Program-made: the position numbers and the translations under genes
Origin: Chryseobacterium indologenes
Lineage (GTDB): Bacteria; Bacteroidota; Bacteroidia; Flavobacteriales; Weeksellaceae
NCBI RefSeq assembly: GCF_001295265.1
Contig: NZ_LJOD01000019.1
Location: forward strand, 1-64,000
Direction of reading: 5' to 3'
DNA length: 64,000 bases
Part shown: piece after piece, positions 1 through 7,839 of the stretch
Layout of the letters: every line of letters starts with the position of its first letter
Numbering within the stretch: the stretch's first letter is position 1
Notes under the pieces: generated by a model
The model's input: the letters and a program-made list of their open reading frames with translations, nothing else
What the model was told of the DNA's origin: nothing
Databases searched by the model: none

Positions 1-417
1 ATGGCAGCTGGTGAGGTTAATGTTGAATTCGGAATTCAAACAGCAGATATAGGTGGCAAAGATAATACTGTAGTTTATACATCTCACAATGAAACTTCAG
101 CCAATAGTGTTTATAGTGGTGATAATGTTAAATTAAGTGGGCATCTTCATCCGGGATTTATGTTATCTCAAAATGGAGGCGGAATTGATTTTTCAGGTCC
201 TTTAAACCCAAGTGGCTTTATGATGTCCAAATTCCCGACAAAAGAAAATGGCTATACTTTCTCTATAATAAAAAGTGCAATTAAAGGGGATAGAGCATCT
301 GCAGAGAAAATGTCTAAGGCTATACATTTTATTTATTCTCCAAATTATAATACAACAGTAATATATAATAGTTCTACAATAATTAAAGCTTATGAAGGGA
401 AATTTAAGAAAGATTAA
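1..417 (+). CDS. RHS-tip-like toxin domain, possibly JAB/JAMM type (5' end may lie outside window)
   Basis: The frame is open from the first base, so the 138 residues may be only the C-terminal end of a larger, probably RHS, protein. Residues 48-51 read HLHP, followed by D63 and a Ser/Gly/Pro-rich stretch, which resembles the HxHP...D arrangement of JAB/JAMM-like toxin domains at the tips of polymorphic toxins. The end has the Y/N/T-rich strands typical of such tips. The downstream gene overlaps by 26 bp, as toxin/immunity pairs do. The region is visibly more AT-rich than the housekeeping genes further on. The toxin-family assignment is an inference from motif and context; the active-site glutamate was not identified. 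Confidence 0.5.
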   Translation: MAAGEVNVEFGIQTADIGGKDNTVVYTSHNETSANSVYSGDNVKLSGHLHPGFMLSQNGGGIDFSGPLNPSGFMMSKFPTKENGYTFSIIKSAIKGDRASAEKMSKAIHFIYSPNYNTTVIYNSSTIIKAYEGKFKKD

Positions 418-862
418 GATAGTAATATTTTTAATGACTTTACTAAACAGTGGTGTAAGTTGTTCAGCTCAAAGGGTAGAAAAGGCTTTTAATAATTATT
501 TAGATAATAGGATTAATTCTGGAAGATTTGTTTTTTTTGAAATCAATTTTCTAAAAAAATGTAATGATAATAAGTTTTTGTTTTCTTTGGCAGAAATGAA
601 TTACAATGATAATATTCCTAAAAGGCATAAACTATATATGTATAAAAATGTATTAATAGTTTATGATATAGATGAGTCTGAAAAAGATTTGAAAGTCATT
701 GATTTTTTTAATTCTTATTTTAAAGAGATTACATATGATATTTCTATTTTACCAAAAGGAAATCAGTCTCTGGTTAATGCAACTGCTCTTTATTTTGAAA
801 ACAATAAATTTATTAATGATGATAAAGAAATAAAGACTTTCATGGAAAATAATTGTAATTAA
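392..862 (+). CDS. Small secreted or lipid-anchored protein, candidate immunity protein
   Basis: This 156-residue protein starts inside the end of the preceding toxin-like ORF. It has an N-terminal basic and hydrophobic segment (about residues 5-22) followed by Cys24 in a GVSC context, so it is probably exported and perhaps lipid-modified, although the lipobox is imperfect. The rest is rich in Asn, Lys, Phe and Tyr with no recognised domain. An ATG at 434 is an alternative start. Position, overlap, low GC and lack of wider similarity fit an immunity gene paired with the upstream toxin. The function is inferred from context only. Confidence 0.45.
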   Translation: MKGNLRKIKIVIFLMTLLNSGVSCSAQRVEKAFNNYLDNRINSGRFVFFEINFLKKCNDNKFLFSLAEMNYNDNIPKRHKLYMYKNVLIVYDIDESEKDLKVIDFFNSYFKEITYDISILPKGNQSLVNATALYFENNKFINDDKEIKTFMENNCN

Positions 863-1614
863 TGTTCTTGCTGTTGCAAAATTTCTCAAAGTTAAGCTAA
901 CAAAATAAAAACCATTATGATTATAGTGTTTTTTATGTCTTTATTTACAAAACCTCTGAATGAGTTTCATTATAACAACAAATCTTAGGGGTGTGTTCCT
1001 AAGATACTAGGCTTGGAACAGACCCTGATCCCAATGAAGTGGCTATGGATTAGATTATTCCCACTTCAGAAGGTTATTATGATGCACTTAATGGTCAGTA
1101 TATTTATAATTATACCAATCATTTAGGAAATGTAAGATTAAGCTATACGGATACCAAGAAGAACGGAACGATTCAGCCGAGAATGTATCAGACAACAGTT
1201 ATTCATTTTTCTCCTGCAGGGAATTTGATTACGCAGGAGTGGAGGCCAGGTGAGATTGTAGAAGTAAATAGTTATTATCCTTTTGGATTACTGCATAATT
1301 ATACAGCAACAACACAGAATGCGTATCAATATAAGTACAATGGCAAAGCTTAAAGGTGCAAGATTTTATATGCTGGATTGGTTATCACAACTGCACATAA
1401 GTATTTTTCCATACTCACTTAAAAGCGTTCTGTTCTCTAAATGCAAAACAATAAATTCCCCAATCTTTCAGGCATTTTATTTGTTCCTCTTTTTGTCTTA
1501 AATTTGTAAATTCATTTTACAGGTTTTTATTTCGTGAACAATATTCCGTTCTGCTGTATTTTTTTTGCAGTTAAGAAATATGAAAATCAGTAAATTAAAA
1601 TTGAAAGACTTATT
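863..1614. other. Gene-poor interval around the RHS remnant
   Basis: Apart from the RHS remnant (1021-1381) this interval holds no convincing gene. Bases 863-1020 and 1382-1614 are AT-rich with only short, frame-broken ORFs. A run of Ts followed by TTGCAG near 1560-1570 precedes queD, but it does not match TAnnTTTG cleanly. Confidence 0.6.
1021..1381 (+). pseudogene. Decayed RHS core fragment
   Basis: Frame 1 from 1054 to 1353 encodes typical Bacteroidota RHS core segments: PTSEGYYD, then YNYTNHLGNVRLSY, then SYYPFGLLHNY, then AYQYKYNGK. It is closed upstream by an in-frame TAG at 1051 and downstream by TAA at 1351. In intact RHS cores YNGKE is followed about ten residues later by YGARFYMPDIGRW. 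Here GARFYMLDW appears at 1355-1381 in another reading frame, directly after YNGK. A frame-disrupting deletion has therefore removed the ELQETGMYDY-like segment. No start codon or signal is present. This is a remnant of an RHS gene end, probably left by tip exchange. Confidence 0.75.
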
Positions 1615-2061
1615 ATGATACGTATTACGAAAATTTTTACATTCGAAACCGCTCATGTGCTGTACAACTATGACGGGAAATGTAAAAATATGCACGGACA
1701 TTCCTATAAGCTGTTTGTAACAGTGAAAGGGAGGCCCATTAATGACTTGGAAAATCCTAAGAACGGGATGGTGGTAGATTTTGGGGATATCAAAAGTATC
1801 GTAAAATCTGAAATTGTAGATGTGTGGGATCATGCCGTTTTGGTTAATGCCCTGTCTCCGCATAAAGAGCTGGGCGAAGATCTGGAACAGAAAGGTCATA
1901 AAGTGATCTACTGCAGTTTCCAGCCTACCTGCGAAAATATGTTGTATGCCATTGCTGCAAAAATAAAATCAAAACTTCCGGCTGAGGTTTCTCTGGCCTA
2001 TCTTAAACTTCATGAAACCGAGAACTCTTACGGAGAATGGTTCGCAGAAGATAATAAGTAA
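1615..2061 (+). CDS. queD: 6-carboxy-5,6,7,8-tetrahydropterin synthase (QueD/PTPS family)
   Basis: This 148-residue cytosolic enzyme belongs to the 6-pyruvoyl-tetrahydropterin synthase fold. In the QueD role it converts dihydroneopterin triphosphate to 6-carboxytetrahydropterin on the queuosine/7-deazaguanine pathway. Visible features are the zinc ligands H14 (ETAH) and H27/H29 (HGH), the catalytic Cys23 in GKCKNMHGH, the VDFGDIK strand, the WDHAVL segment and the C-terminal LHETENSYGEW motif that binds the pterin. The length is normal for bacterial QueD. The next gene starts 25 bp downstream and may be co-transcribed. A sepiapterin- or biopterin-type role is less likely without neighbours for it. 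Confidence 0.9.
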   Translation: MIRITKIFTFETAHVLYNYDGKCKNMHGHSYKLFVTVKGRPINDLENPKNGMVVDFGDIKSIVKSEIVDVWDHAVLVNALSPHKELGEDLEQKGHKVIYCSFQPTCENMLYAIAAKIKSKLPAEVSLAYLKLHETENSYGEWFAEDNK

Positions 2062-2085
2062 TCTGACAGATAAAAACTCAAAACG

Positions 2086-2877
2086 GTGTTAAAAACGATC
2101 ATTAATCTCGAGCCGGGAAAAAAGGTATATTTTGCTTCAGATCAGCATTTCGGAGCACCTACACCTAAGGAAAGCAAGGTGCGTGAAGAGAAATTCATAC
2201 GCTGGATGGATGAAATCAAGGAAGATGCACAGGTCCTGTTTTTAATGGGTGACCTTTTCGATTTCTGGCATGAATGGAAGCATGTAATCCCCAAAGGGTA
2301 TGTGCGCGTTCTGGGTAAAATAGCAGAATTGAAAGACAGAGGAATTCACATCTATTTCTTTGTAGGAAACCACGATCTTTGGATGAAAGATTATCTTGAA
2401 GAAGAAATCGGCTGTACCGTATTCTATCAGAAGCAGTATTTTGAAATGGGCGGAAAACAGTTTCTGCTGGCTCATGGCGACGGATTAGGACCTGGCGATA
2501 AAGGGTATAAAAGAATGAAAAAGCTGTTTACCAATCCTGTAGCCCAGTGGTTCTTCAAATGGCTTCATCCCGATATTGCCATGAAAGTAGCATTGTACCT
2601 TTCACAGAAAAATAAAATGATTTCCGGAGAAGAAGACAAAGCGTTTCTGGGGGAAGATAAAGAATTCCTGATCATCTATTCAAAAGAGAAACTGAAAACC
2701 CAGAAAATAGATTACTTTATTTACGGTCACCGTCACCTTCCGATGGTTCTCAACCTAAACGGAAAGGCAGAATATATCAACCTTGGTGACTGGATTTCGT
2801 ACTACACCTACGGAGTTTTTGAGAAAGATTTTGAATTGAAAACCTATAAAGACGGAACAAAAAAAAATTACCCCTGA
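2086..2877 (+). CDS. lpxH: UDP-2,3-diacylglucosamine hydrolase-like metallophosphoesterase
   Basis: A 263-residue calcineurin-like phosphoesterase of the LpxH/LpxH2 group, which hydrolyses UDP-2,3-diacylglucosamine to lipid X in lipid A synthesis. The metal-site blocks are all present: SDQHFG (D19, H21), GDLFDFW (D56), GNHDLW (N95, H96), AHGDG (H130) and GHRHLP near the C terminus. GHRH and DxFDFW are typical of LpxH rather than generic phosphoesterases. The start is GTG; no ATG fits better. It follows queD by 25 bp. Whether this copy is the essential lpxH or a paralogue cannot be decided from one window. Confidence 0.82.
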   Translation: MLKTIINLEPGKKVYFASDQHFGAPTPKESKVREEKFIRWMDEIKEDAQVLFLMGDLFDFWHEWKHVIPKGYVRVLGKIAELKDRGIHIYFFVGNHDLWMKDYLEEEIGCTVFYQKQYFEMGGKQFLLAHGDGLGPGDKGYKRMKKLFTNPVAQWFFKWLHPDIAMKVALYLSQKNKMISGEEDKAFLGEDKEFLIIYSKEKLKTQKIDYFIYGHRHLPMVLNLNGKAEYINLGDWISYYTYGVFEKDFELKTYKDGTKKNYP

Positions 2878-3050
2878 AAGAGGTAATTTCCGAATGGACC
2901 AAAGCCCACTCTTGTTTTTAATCCATATTCCGGATAGGTAATTGCAAGAAGTCTACCAAAGTGTAGATCTTCTGGAAAAAAATTAAAAAATATCTTTCCC
3001 CTGTAAAATATTAAGTGTAAAATGGGGAGTTTAAAATAGTTTTATTAGAA

Positions 3051-4031
3051 TTGGAAAATATATTCAACATTCAGACAGAACAGGATTTCCTGGACGCAGC
3101 ATTGAAAACTTTTCGGTATCAGTATGAAAATGTTGAAATATACAGGAAGTTTGTAGACTTTCTGAAGACAGATGTTGAACAGATCAGCACCCTGGAGAAA
3201 ATTCCGTTTCTGCCCATAGAAATGTTTAAAAATCATCAGATTCTGGATAAAAATGCAGACGCTGATCTTTTTTTTCAAAGCTCAGGAACCACACAGATGA
3301 ACCTTTCAAAACATCATATTGCAGATCCTCGAAAATATGAAGATAGCATTTATAAAAGTTTTGAGCAGTTTATCGGGAAACCGGAAGACTTTATTTTCCT
3401 GGGACTTCTTCCAAGTTACCTGGAAAAACAGAACTCTTCCCTCATTTATATGGTTGATTATCTGATGAAAAAATCAGGAAAACCAGAAAACGGATATTTC
3501 CTTTACAATCATACCGAGCTTTTTGATCTGCTGGGCACTCTGAAGGATAAGAAAGTCATTCTGTTTGGAGTTTCCTTTGCCCTGCTGGATTTTTTGGATA
3601 CATTGAAATCCCTTAACCTCTCAGTTTCCCCATCTCTCAATCTGACCGTGATTGAAACGGGCGGAATGAAAGGCAGAAAAGAAGAAATGACCAAAGACGA
3701 GCTTCTGGTTATTTTACAAAACGGATTCAAAACCGAAAAAATCTACTCCGAATATTCAATGACAGAACTGCTTTCCCAGGCTTATTCCCTTGGAAAAAAT
3801 GAATATACGTGCCCGAAATGGATGAGAGTGATGATCAGAAATGCAGAAGATCCTTTTGCCTATGAAAAAGAAGGGAGAACCGGAGCCGTCAATATCATAG
3901 ATCTTGCCAATATCCATTCCTGCTCTTTTATTGCTACACAGGATTTGGGGAAAATAAACGGAGATCAGTTTCAGGTGCTTGGAAGAATAGACCATTCCGA
4001 CATCCGGGGCTGCAGCCTGTTGGTAAGTTAG
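3051..4031 (+). CDS. LuxE-like acyl-protein synthetase / acyltransferase
   Basis: The 326-residue protein resembles the LuxE acyl-protein synthetase family, distant relatives of acyl-adenylating enzymes. A conserved SSGTTQMNLSKHH block (about residues 77-89) corresponds to the phosphate-binding loop. Later blocks are ETGGMKGR and YSEYSMTELLSQAY, followed by a C-terminal ATQDLGKI...VLGRIDHSDIRGCSLLV, which matches the AMP-binding D-G-x-x-x-x-LGR region. No luciferase genes are nearby, so a role in bioluminescence is unlikely. In Bacteroidota such proteins are probably involved in lipid or cell-surface metabolism. The start is TTG. Confidence 0.72.
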   Translation: MENIFNIQTEQDFLDAALKTFRYQYENVEIYRKFVDFLKTDVEQISTLEKIPFLPIEMFKNHQILDKNADADLFFQSSGTTQMNLSKHHIADPRKYEDSIYKSFEQFIGKPEDFIFLGLLPSYLEKQNSSLIYMVDYLMKKSGKPENGYFLYNHTELFDLLGTLKDKKVILFGVSFALLDFLDTLKSLNLSVSPSLNLTVIETGGMKGRKEEMTKDELLVILQNGFKTEKIYSEYSMTELLSQAYSLGKNEYTCPKWMRVMIRNAEDPFAYEKEGRTGAVNIIDLANIHSCSFIATQDLGKINGDQFQVLGRIDHSDIRGCSLLVS

Positions 4032-4099
4032 CAGATGATAGATTAAGTTGAAAATTACCCGATACTTTTACATAGCACAGATAATATCCTTTTCATACA

Positions 4100-4645
4100 A
4101 TGATCAAAATAGACGAACTTGTTCATGCCTACATCCATTCTCATTGTGATTTTGAGAAAGAAATTGTGCTGACGAATCATTTCCAGGCCGACTGGGAAGC
4201 CGATATACTTATTATTGATGCAGAAGGGTTCAGTCATGAAATTGAGATCAAGCTATCCAGGAGTGACTTTAAAAATGATTTTAAAAAGTCATATCTTAAC
4301 AAAGATACCGGGGAAAAATTTCTGAAGCATGATAAGGTTTCCTGCGGCGATTATGTCTGTAACGCCTTCAGCTTTCTGCTTCCGATGGGAATGATTGAGC
4401 ATAAAGACGTTCCTGAGCATTGCGGTATCATTGAATTTTATCATAACGAAGACACTTGGGAAACAGAATTCTACCTGATACGTAACCCCAGGAATGTACA
4501 CGAAGATTCTTACTGGAAGCTGAACGATAAAGATCTTTTTATCCGTAAAATGGCATTGAATCTCCTGCATCGGAAAATGGAGATCAAAGGGAAGCACGAA
4601 GAGCTGATTTTTAAAAATCCTTTTGATATAAAGAAGAAAAAATAA
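4100..4645 (+). CDS. Predicted PD-(D/E)xK nuclease-fold protein, MmcB-like
   Basis: This 181-residue soluble protein has the arrangement D35-ILIIDAEG-...-E49-I-K51 with a following SRSDFKNDF segment. That is the D-Xn-ExK signature of PD-(D/E)xK nuclease folds and recalls the MmcB family (ADVL...EVKxSRxDF). Two Cys-containing patches (C82, C87 in SCGDYVC) and a Lys-rich tail follow. It stands alone between the LuxE-like gene and a bidirectional terminator. The nuclease fold is an inference from motif spacing; the substrate is unknown. Confidence 0.55.
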   Translation: MIKIDELVHAYIHSHCDFEKEIVLTNHFQADWEADILIIDAEGFSHEIEIKLSRSDFKNDFKKSYLNKDTGEKFLKHDKVSCGDYVCNAFSFLLPMGMIEHKDVPEHCGIIEFYHNEDTWETEFYLIRNPRNVHEDSYWKLNDKDLFIRKMALNLLHRKMEIKGKHEELIFKNPFDIKKKK

Positions 4646-4673
4646 CAAATCCTGTCATCTGACAGGATTTGTT
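4644..4673. terminator. Bidirectional terminator-like hairpin
   Basis: Fourteen-base perfect inverted repeat (arms AACAAATCCTGTCA and its complement, 2-nt loop) overlapping the stop codon of the upstream plus-strand gene and facing the end of the minus-strand aqpZ. Confidence 0.7.
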
Positions 4674-4701
4674 ACATATGATAATTGAATGTTAAATACA
4701 A

Positions 4702-5421
4702 TTAAGCCGCTGCTTCTGACGAGTCTCTCTGAAGCAGGAACTTGTAAATCAGTCCTCCTACAATCCCTCCTAAAATCGGAGCTGCCCAGAACAGCCAAAG
4801 CTGGGACATTGCAAGCCCTCCCGCAAAAACAGCCTGTGAAAGAGATCTCGCAGGGTTTACCGAAGTATTGGTGATAGGAATTGAAATTAAGTGAATCAAT
4901 GTTAAAGCCAGACCGATGGCAATACCTGCAAACTTTCCGTTTGCCCATTTATCCGTTGCTCCCATAATAACAATAAGAAAAAATGCAGTCAGTAAGAATT
5001 CTGCAAGAAATGCTGCACCCATGCTGAATGCCTTGTCATTATACACTGCCTCACCATAGAAATTGGTGGCAAATGCCCCGGGCTTGGAAAAATCTACGGC
5101 TCCGGCACCATTAAGGATAACATACAGACATCCTGCTGCAACAAGTGCTCCGAGACACTGGGCAACAATGTACGGGATAAGGTCTTTGGCCGGGAATCTG
5201 CCTCCAGCCATAAGCCCGAAAGTAACCGCCGGATTAAAATGACCTCCGGAGATATGTCCCACAGCATAAGCCATCGTAAGCACCGTAAGACCAAAAGCCA
5301 AAGCAACGCCTAAAAGACCAATTCCGATATCGGGAACTCCGGCTGCAAAAACTGCGCTCCCGCAGCCTCCGAAAACAAGCCAAAACGTGCCGAAAAATTC
5401 AGCAAAAAGTTTTTTTATCAT
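4702..5421 (-). CDS. aqpZ: Aquaporin Z
   Basis: A 239-residue MIP-family water channel with six predicted membrane helices. Both NPA boxes are present, GGHFNPAVT in the first half and TSVNPARS in the second. The N-terminal AEFFGTFWLVFGGCGSAV is characteristic of the AqpZ branch. A short Ser/Glu/Ala tail ends the protein. It is a single-gene unit on the minus strand. A -7 element lies at 5445-5452. The selectivity residues H (in helix 5 IHLI) and R (NPAR) favour water over glycerol. Confidence 0.95.
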   Translation of the reverse strand: MIKKLFAEFFGTFWLVFGGCGSAVFAAGVPDIGIGLLGVALAFGLTVLTMAYAVGHISGGHFNPAVTFGLMAGGRFPAKDLIPYIVAQCLGALVAAGCLYVILNGAGAVDFSKPGAFATNFYGEAVYNDKAFSMGAAFLAEFLLTAFFLIVIMGATDKWANGKFAGIAIGLALTLIHLISIPITNTSVNPARSLSQAVFAGGLAMSQLWLFWAAPILGGIVGGLIYKFLLQRDSSEAAA

Positions 5422-5444
5422 GTTGTTTATTTTTAAATGTATCT

Positions 5445-5452
5445 CAAATGTA
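5445..5452 (-). promoter_or_regulatory. -7 promoter element of aqpZ
   Basis: Reads TACATTTG on the minus strand, matching TAnnTTTG, about 23 nt before the aqpZ ATG. No clear TTG -33 box at the usual distance. Confidence 0.5.
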
Positions 5453-5638
5453 GAATTTAAATCTCAAAATAAAAAGATAAATCTTAAAAATATTTCAAAT
5501 GTTGGAGAACGAAAAAATTGATGATTTACTAATTTGGTTTAATGTTTGTTAAGGATTTTGTTGAAAGAGCATAATGCTCCGGTTTGATTGATACAACATA
5601 AATGTTTATCTTTCGTTAGTAATTTTAAAGCATGGTTA

Positions 5639-6259
5639 ATGAGAAAGTTTTTTTGTGTGGTTTTCGTGCCTTTCCTATACAGTCTTTATTATTCACAGGG
5701 AACTAAAAAAAATCTTCCCTGTTATGATTTGTCACAGGTTTTAAAGGTAGAGCCTACCCCCCTTTATAAACCCCATCTGGATGCCTCAAAGAGTTTTGGG
5801 GTTAAGCTGCTTAAAGATTCTAAAACAGTACAGAAATATGTCAGCAGCGGTAAATTTCACGCCATAAAAAAAACAGGAAAAGGATATCGCGTTCAGAGAC
5901 TGGATTACAGCAGGGCTTTTATGGTATCCAAAGCCAAAACAACATTGGAGAAAATTGCATCAAGATTCAGTAAAGAGACAAAAGGCCATACCTTTACGGT
6001 TTCATCAATGACAAGAACCCTTGAAGACCAGTGCCGATTGAGAAGAGTGAACTCCAATGCCTCTCTAGGGATCAGTTCTCACAATTACGGAAACTCTTTC
6101 GATATTTCCTATATACGTTTCAATAACGTACTCAAATATAATCCTAAAATGGAACTCGCTCTGGAGAAAGTCCTGAAATACTATGCAGACGCTGGCAGAA
6201 TTTACTATATCAAGGAAAAACAGCAGAGCTGCTATCATGTTACTGTGAGGAATTATTAA
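5639..6259 (+). CDS. DUF5715-type, M15-like peptidoglycan peptidase
   Basis: From the ATG at 5639 the product has 206 residues with a hydrophobic signal segment (MRKFFCVVFVPFLYSLYYSQ). A longer frame from 5588 exists, but its N terminus is not signal-like. The segment SSHNYGNSFD (His148, Asp155) fits the SxHxxGxAxD zinc motif of M15 peptidases with Ala changed to Ser, and a terminal His200 in CYHVTV could be the third ligand. SSMTRT...RLRRVNSNAS is typical of the DUF5715 family. It is probably a periplasmic D,D- or L,D-carboxypeptidase acting on peptidoglycan. It stands alone. Confidence 0.72.
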   Translation: MRKFFCVVFVPFLYSLYYSQGTKKNLPCYDLSQVLKVEPTPLYKPHLDASKSFGVKLLKDSKTVQKYVSSGKFHAIKKTGKGYRVQRLDYSRAFMVSKAKTTLEKIASRFSKETKGHTFTVSSMTRTLEDQCRLRRVNSNASLGISSHNYGNSFDISYIRFNNVLKYNPKMELALEKVLKYYADAGRIYYIKEKQQSCYHVTVRNY

Positions 6260-6409
6260 TTACGTAATAAGATGGGTTGAAATCTGGAACAGCGAAGCTA
6301 TGAAATCCAGACGGAACAACTATTTTATCGTTTTATGGTAAGCTGATGGCTACCAATCTTACCCCGCATTAATTAAAATTCAAATTTCGGTGATTATTTG
6401 CACAGCACA

Positions 6410-6439
6410 TTTAGTTTGTATATTTTTATACAAACTAAA
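6410..6439. repeat. 13-bp perfect inverted repeat upstream of signalling module 1
   Basis: Arms TTTAGTTTGTATA and its complement with a TTTT spacer, ending 12 bases before the ATG of the first module gene. It could be an operator for a dimeric regulator or a 5'-UTR hairpin. There is no clear T-run for termination. Confidence 0.6.
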
Positions 6440-6451
6440 CAAGCCACATCT

Positions 6452-7189
6452 ATGAACAGAGAACAATATACCCTGGCAGTCGCCCAATGGGGTAACGGGG
6501 TTTCTGATTATCACTCAATTACTGAGTGGATCCACACAAACTACACTTTTAAACTATCTAAAGATCAGATTGATAAGATCAAAGACTACAATTCCTACGA
6601 ATACGTTTGCGCAGAAGTTGGAGTAGTTGAAGGAAGTCTTGTCCTGATTTTTGTTCCATTAACTGAAAAAGGAGAGCTGAATAGTAGTGTCACAGAGTAT
6701 CAGTACACTACTCTTGAACCTCAGAAATATGATCTTGTCCTTCAGGAAACTAAAGAATTCAAAATCGTAAAAAATGCAGTGCTTTCTAACGACCTTCAGA
6801 AAATAGGCAGCAATGCAGATATGTATTTTCCGGTATCAGAGGCTCCTGTTTTCGAGCAGGATAAAGCAGTAGAAGCTATTGAACGCTGGAGAGAAGAAGG
6901 AATGGAATGGTTTCATCATGAATGTTCAGAATTCGGAGGTTCAAGAATCTTCAGAAGATTCTATGTTCCTATGGAAGACCTTTGCCATCCGATCCCTGAA
7001 GTAACCAGAATCGTATGCTCATTCGGACTTCGTTACAATGATATTTACCAGAGAATGCTGGTCACCCTGATCTTTATTTCTTTCCATGAGCTGTTGCAGA
7101 ATGGAGGAAGTACATCCGTTATTTCCAATACCTATGACTGGGCAAAACCATGTCCGCCGGTATGCCGTATTCCTGGATTCCCTAATTAA
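6452..7189 (+). CDS. YDxxxPCPxxC-family protein, first gene of signalling module 1
   Basis: A 245-residue soluble protein starting at ATG 6452. I do not recognise a named domain. Its C terminus reads NTYDWAKPCPPVCR, matching the ending IYDMTTPCPSACS of the 113-residue protein at 61164. Upstream of that ending both have a Trp-containing helix (AIERW / ARKWIHNW), a FYVPMEDL / HLLPSIDV segment and a long spacer. The first half (residues 1-130) has no counterpart in the shorter protein. There is no signal peptide. Both genes sit immediately before a 7-TM protein, a histidine kinase and a response regulator, so a role as input, ligand or target of that system is plausible but unproven. Confidence 0.6.
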   Translation: MNREQYTLAVAQWGNGVSDYHSITEWIHTNYTFKLSKDQIDKIKDYNSYEYVCAEVGVVEGSLVLIFVPLTEKGELNSSVTEYQYTTLEPQKYDLVLQETKEFKIVKNAVLSNDLQKIGSNADMYFPVSEAPVFEQDKAVEAIERWREEGMEWFHHECSEFGGSRIFRRFYVPMEDLCHPIPEVTRIVCSFGLRYNDIYQRMLVTLIFISFHELLQNGGSTSVISNTYDWAKPCPPVCRIPGFPN

Positions 7190-7215
7190 GATCCTAAATA
7201 TCCGGACGAAAAGGA

Positions 7216-7839
7216 ATGACAGAATTTTTTAAGGCAATTTTATTTCTGAATTACGGACTGCTCCTTTGTGTAATCATTTTGGGAGCAGCCAGATACCGTA
7301 TACTCAATCCTAAAGAAAAGCAGTATTTTTATTGTATTGCTTTTCTTTTTTTTATTGAACTCCTCAACCTGATCCTGCCTTATGTTTTTAAGCTGAATGA
7401 TACTTCATTTATCTATCCGTTTTATATTGCCGGAGAATTTTTTCTGCTCAGCACCCTGTTCATCAGAAAGCTGGATGCATCAAAATATTTTGTCGGGCTG
7501 GCAGGAGTGCTGGCTGTTGGTCTTATGACCGCAAAATACGCTTTCAACTATCCCGGCAACAGCGATATTGCAAAAGTAGTATCCAATATCATCATTGTCT
7601 GTCTTTCGGGCTTCACACTCCTCCGGGAAATTAACGGAGCTTCTGCAAAGAATAGATTTCTTTTGGTAGATGCCAGTATTTTCTTCTATTATTCCGTTTC
7701 AGTATTTTTCTTTATTATCCAGCATCAGCTTGCCAATCTTTCTGATGATGATTTTTATTTTATGCTGAGCATTAATAATATTTTGCTGAGTATCTTATAT
7801 TGTTCATTTATATACACCTTTATCAAATTAAAGAAGTAA
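7216..7839 (+). CDS. Seven-helix membrane protein of signalling module 1
   Basis: A 207-residue integral membrane protein with seven predicted helices and very short loops. The segment YPFYIAGEFFLLSTLFIRKL corresponds to FSHYYLIGQFLLLGLFFREI in the 210-residue protein at 61518, so the two are paralogues. It begins 26 bp after the upstream gene and its end overlaps or abuts the kinase gene. A split sensor, with the 7-TM input on one chain and the kinase on another, is the simplest reading. The ligand is unknown. Confidence 0.65.
   Translation: MTEFFKAILFLNYGLLLCVIILGAARYRILNPKEKQYFYCIAFLFFIELLNLILPYVFKLNDTSFIYPFYIAGEFFLLSTLFIRKLDASKYFVGLAGVLAVGLMTAKYAFNYPGNSDIAKVVSNIIIVCLSGFTLLREINGASAKNRFLLVDASIFFYYSVSVFFFIIQHQLANLSDDDFYFMLSINNILLSILYCSFIYTFIKLKK

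Noticed and set aside
2900..2990. Inverted repeat GAAG-TCTAC / GTAGA-TCTTC after the lpxH-like gene
   Set aside because: Stem is interrupted and no T-run follows, so it was not called a terminator.
5588..5638. N-terminal extension of the DUF5715 gene
   Set aside because: The 17 extra residues disrupt a clear signal peptide that starts at 5639.
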